NCBI GenBank assembly: GCA_002331385.1
Contig: DCYB01000005.1
Coordinates: 1-64,000 of the forward strand
Length of the DNA stretch: 64,000 nt
Direction: 5' to 3'
From: Comamonadaceae bacterium UBA2121
GTDB lineage: Bacteria > Pseudomonadota > Gammaproteobacteria > Burkholderiales > Burkholderiaceae_C
Below are positions 61,555-64,000 of the stretch, piece after piece (position 1 is the stretch's first letter; each line of letters starts with the position of its first letter). The translations under genes were made by a program, and so were the position numbers. The notes beneath the pieces are model-generated. The model made no database searches and was not told the DNA's origin. It saw only the letters and a list, made by a program, of their open reading frames with translations.

Positions 61555-62742
61555 TCACGCCTCCGCTTGCGCTGCGGCCTTTTCAGCCATGTGCACGAGC
61601 TTGCGCGCCATGCTCCAGCGGTGCACTTCGCTCGGGCCGTCATAGATGCGGAATGCGCGCATGTCGCTGAAGATGCGCATCACCGGCGTCTCACCCGTCA
61701 CACCCTGGCCGCCGAGCATCTGCACGCAGCGATCCACCACGCGCCATTCGGCTTCGGAGCAGATCACCTTGGCGCGGCTGGATTCATAGTTGCCCTTCTC
61801 GCCCTGATCCAGCAGCCACGCCGTGTGCCAGATGTTCAGGCGCGCGGTGTGCAGGTCCATGTCGTTGTCTGCCAGCATGAAGCCCACGCCTTCGTGCTCT
61901 GCCAGCGGCTTGCCGAACGCTTGGCGTTTGCGCACATATTCCAGCGCCGCGTCGTGCGCGCGACGCGCCTGTCCCAACCAGCGCATGCAGTGCGTGAGGC
62001 GCGCAGGCGCAAGCCGCACCTGGGCATAGCGAAAGCCCTTGCCGATCTCGCCCAGCACGTCGCTGGCGGGCACGCGCAGGTTCTTGAAATGCAGCACGCC
62101 GTGGCCGCCGGTGAAGCACGAATCCATCGCGTCCATGCTGCGCTCGAGCACGATCTCGGGACGGTTCATGTCGGACAGGAACATCGTCGCCGAGCCGTCT
62201 TCCATGCGCGCCATGATGATGGTGTAGTCCGCGCCTTCCGCGCCGGTGATGAACCACTTGGTGCCGTTGATGAGGTAGTCATCGCCATCACGCACCGCCG
62301 TCGTCGCCAGCATCGAGGGATCGGCCCCCGCTCCTGGCGATGGCTCCGTCATGGCAAAGCACGAGCGCAGTCGGCCTTCGACCTGCGGGCGCAGCCAGCG
62401 CTCTTTCTGCGCGGGCGTGGCGACTTCCTCCATCAGGTGGATGTTGCCTTCATCGGGCGCATGGATGTTCATCGCCGTCGGGCCCAGCCAAGAATAACCA
62501 GCCTCTTCGAACACCACCGCTTTTTCGATGTGCGTCAGCCCCATGCCACCCATTTCGCGCGAGGCGTGGGGCGTGATCAGGTTCGCCTCCCTGGCGCGCT
62601 GCACCAGCTCGCGACGCAGCTCTTCACTGGGGCCATGCGAAGACTGGCGCGGATCGCGCTCCATCGGAATCACCTGCTCGGCGATGAATTGACGCGTTCT
62701 GTCGCGCAGCTCGCGCAGTTCAGGGGACAGGGAAAAGTCCAT
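61555..62742 (-). CDS. Acyl-CoA dehydrogenase
   Basis: This 395-residue flavoprotein introduces a double bond in acyl-CoA esters. Motifs include CFAMTEPSPGAGADPS for FAD/substrate binding, GTKWFITGAEGADY, the ETF-facing region and a C-terminal catalytic Glu in YDGPSEVHRWSMA. The layout matches the ACAD10/11-like acyl-CoA dehydrogenase group, which agrees with its phosphotransferase neighbour. It is the first gene of a three-gene operon and divergent from a GntR gene. Confidence 0.9.
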   Translation of the reverse strand: MDFSLSPELRELRDRTRQFIAEQVIPMERDPRQSSHGPSEELRRELVQRAREANLITPHASREMGGMGLTHIEKAVVFEEAGYSWLGPTAMNIHAPDEGNIHLMEEVATPAQKERWLRPQVEGRLRSCFAMTEPSPGAGADPSMLATTAVRDGDDYLINGTKWFITGAEGADYTIIMARMEDGSATMFLSDMNRPEIVLERSMDAMDSCFTGGHGVLHFKNLRVPASDVLGEIGKGFRYAQVRLAPARLTHCMRWLGQARRAHDAALEYVRKRQAFGKPLAEHEGVGFMLADNDMDLHTARLNIWHTAWLLDQGEKGNYESSRAKVICSEAEWRVVDRCVQMLGGQGVTGETPVMRIFSDMRAFRIYDGPSEVHRWSMARKLVHMAEKAAAQAEA

Positions 62743-62812
62743 GAAAGCCTCCTCGAAAAAGAATCGTGACCACCCGCATGACAGTCTGCGGTCCAGACCT
62801 GTCGCACATCAA

Positions 62813-62825
62813 ATTGTTGAACAAT
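62813..62825. promoter_or_regulatory. Candidate GntR operator in the acyl-CoA dehydrogenase promoter region
   Basis: A perfect inverted repeat ATTGTT-G-AACAAT lies in the 186-base gap between the acyl-CoA dehydrogenase gene and its divergent GntR gene. This size and symmetry fit sites of FadR/FCD-type regulators. It is 71 bases before the acyl-CoA dehydrogenase start. Confidence 0.5.
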
Positions 62826-62928
62826 ATTGAAACACAATCAAGCCGCCTCCTGCTATCCTGTTGGTGACACCTGCCGCAGCACCCGCTGTTCGTGCAGGCC
62901 GGTTTGCCCCAACCCATTGCGCAGCACC

Positions 62929-63630
62929 ATGCCCAGTTCACACACCGACCAGACCGCTGACGACGTCGGCACCGACCACGCCACAGAGCGCTCGCACAGC
63001 GCCTCCGGCAGCGTTTTCTACGGCATCATGAACGGGCTGGAAACCCGCGCCTTCGTGCCGGGGCAGCGCCTGGTGGAGGTCGACCTGGCCGCGCAATATG
63101 GCGTGAGCCGCAACTCCGTGCGCGAGGCGCTGCAGCGCCTGTCCTCGGAGGGCGTGGTCGAGTTGTCGCGCAACAAGGGCGCCGCGATCCGCTCGCTCGA
63201 CATGGAGCAGACGCTGGAAGTCCTCGACGTGGCCGAGCGCATGACCGGCCTGCTCGCCCGCAGCGCCGCCAAAGGCATTGCTGCGGGCCATTCCGCTGTG
63301 CCCATCGAAACCGCGATGCGTGAACTCGCACAGGCCGACGCCGCGCACGACCACGAAGCCTTTGCGCGCGCGCGCCGTGCGCTGTACCGCGCCTTGCTGG
63401 CCACCAGCGGCAGTCAGGAACTGCGCCGCCTGTTCCCGTCCATCCAGATGCCCATCGTCTATGCGCAGCACCGCCCGAGTGCGCTGCAGAAAGTGCGCAT
63501 GCGCGACTACCAGGCCATGGCGCAGGCCATCCTCGCGGGCAATCCCGCCGCCGCCGACAAGGCCGGCATGGCCCACGTGCACAACGTTCGCACGGCCATC
63601 GAGCAACAGGCGCGCATCCACGCGCCCTGA
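62929..63630 (+). CDS. GntR-family regulator with FCD domain
   Basis: This 233-residue regulator has a winged helix (about 22-90, VDLAAQYGVSRNSVREALQRLSSEGVVEL written in short parts: VSRNSVREAL, LSSEGVVEL) and a helical FCD domain (about 100-225). It diverges from the acyl-CoA dehydrogenase operon and precedes the HMG-CoA reductase gene. It probably controls one or both. The ATG at 62929 starts the N-terminal Ser/Thr/Asp-rich stretch; an earlier frame start at 62827 is unlikely. Confidence 0.88.
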   Translation: MPSSHTDQTADDVGTDHATERSHSASGSVFYGIMNGLETRAFVPGQRLVEVDLAAQYGVSRNSVREALQRLSSEGVVELSRNKGAAIRSLDMEQTLEVLDVAERMTGLLARSAAKGIAAGHSAVPIETAMRELAQADAAHDHEAFARARRALYRALLATSGSQELRRLFPSIQMPIVYAQHRPSALQKVRMRDYQAMAQAILAGNPAAADKAGMAHVHNVRTAIEQQARIHAP

Positions 63631-63747
63631 ACCGGCGCGCCTCCGCATCAGCCCTCATTGCTGGGCGTGGATCGATTGCATACAGTGGTTGGCGCTGCCC
63701 GCCACATCGGCTTGGGGCAGTCCGTCACTTCAACCGGAATTGCGCCC

Positions 63748-64000
63748 ATGCCCACAGATTCCCGACTCCCGAATTTCCGCGCCATGACCCCCGCCGAGCG
63801 CTGGGACCACATCGTCACGACCTGCCAGTTGAGCGACGCGGACGCCGCCCTGCTGCGCCAGCCCGGTGCGCTGCCCCCGGCGCTGGCGGACGGCATGATC
63901 GAAAACGTCATCGGCACGTTCGAGCTGCCCATGGGCGTGGCCGGCAACTTCCAGATCAACGGACGCGACGTGCTCGTGCCGATGGCGGTCGAGGAACCCT
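63748..64000 (+). CDS. mvaA: Class II (degradative) HMG-CoA reductase, N-terminal part
   Basis: The first 84 residues are visible and run off the right edge. The segment LADGMIENVIGTFELPMGVA is the class II HMG-CoA reductase signature, with the catalytic Glu in ENVIG, followed by NGRDVLVPMAVEEP. Bacterial class II enzymes usually oxidise mevalonate to HMG-CoA in catabolism. It lies 117 bases after the GntR gene on the same strand. A weak CGGAA ribosome binding site precedes the ATG. Confidence 0.92.
   Translation, partial: MPTDSRLPNFRAMTPAERWDHIVTTCQLSDADAALLRQPGALPPALADGMIENVIGTFELPMGVAGNFQINGRDVLVPMAVEEP

Overview
The window looks like a chromosomal segment of a GC-rich beta-proteobacterium of the Comamonadaceae type (Comamonas, Delftia, Acidovorax and relatives). 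This is inferred from the str operon order rpsL-rpsG-fusA-tuf, the Mg-type HemB, several Bug/TctC-type transport genes, a SorAB sulfite dehydrogenase, pyrE beside an exonuclease III gene, and a GC-clamped intergenic hairpin after hemB of a kind I remember from that family. Genus cannot be settled from the sequence alone. No tRNA, rRNA, CRISPR array or phage was seen.

Layout. 1-3.6 kb: str operon on the minus strand, with the first codons of tuf at the left edge. 3.7-13 kb: envelope and housekeeping genes (D-Ala-D-Ala carboxypeptidase, hydrolase, ferredoxin, VanZ, HemJ, M48 lipoprotein protease, HemB, CorA-like transporter) and a response regulator whose phospho-acceptor Asp is replaced by Gly. 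13-18.5 kb: SDR, MarC and creBCD, with a perfect CreB-type tag (TTCAC-N6-TTCAC) in front of creD and an unknown 90-aa gene coupled to its stop. 18.5-25 kb: bacteriohemerythrin, a ParD-like/Map operon behind a long palindrome, a PAPS-reductase-type gene and a four-gene MCE (Mla-like) lipid transport operon. 25-35.7 kb: a catabolic island with a class V aminotransferase, a GntR regulator, a TctCBA transporter, a YdiJ-like FAD/Fe-S dehydrogenase and a GMC oxidoreductase. Three copies of one motif (TTTTGAATGCAAAA or its reverse) sit in its two divergent promoter regions and probably mark the GntR regulon.

35.7-37.8 kb: an AT-rich accessory pocket, unlike everything around it. It holds an ISL3-type transposase remnant, a strong terminator with no assigned gene, a tandem repeat with a large hairpin, and two or three overlapping small genes of unknown function. 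37.9-43.2 kb: TSUP transporter, arginase, a polar amino-acid ABC transporter and an EamA exporter. 43.3-51.8 kb: mreB-mreC-mreD-mrdA (minus) divergent from gatC-gatA-gatB (plus). 52-59 kb: sorAB, a PAS-GGDEF-EAL protein, a DUF4124 protein, and pyrE and exoA whose start codons overlap on opposite strands.

59-64 kb: a broken esterase lipoprotein, then a phosphotransferase, SDR and acyl-CoA dehydrogenase operon divergent from a GntR regulator, followed by the start of a class II (degradative) HMG-CoA reductase gene. This right end suggests acyl-CoA or mevalonate-type catabolism. The best candidates for undescribed biology are the AT-rich pocket, the small gene coupled to creD, the ParD-like/Map operon and the three-site GntR regulon.
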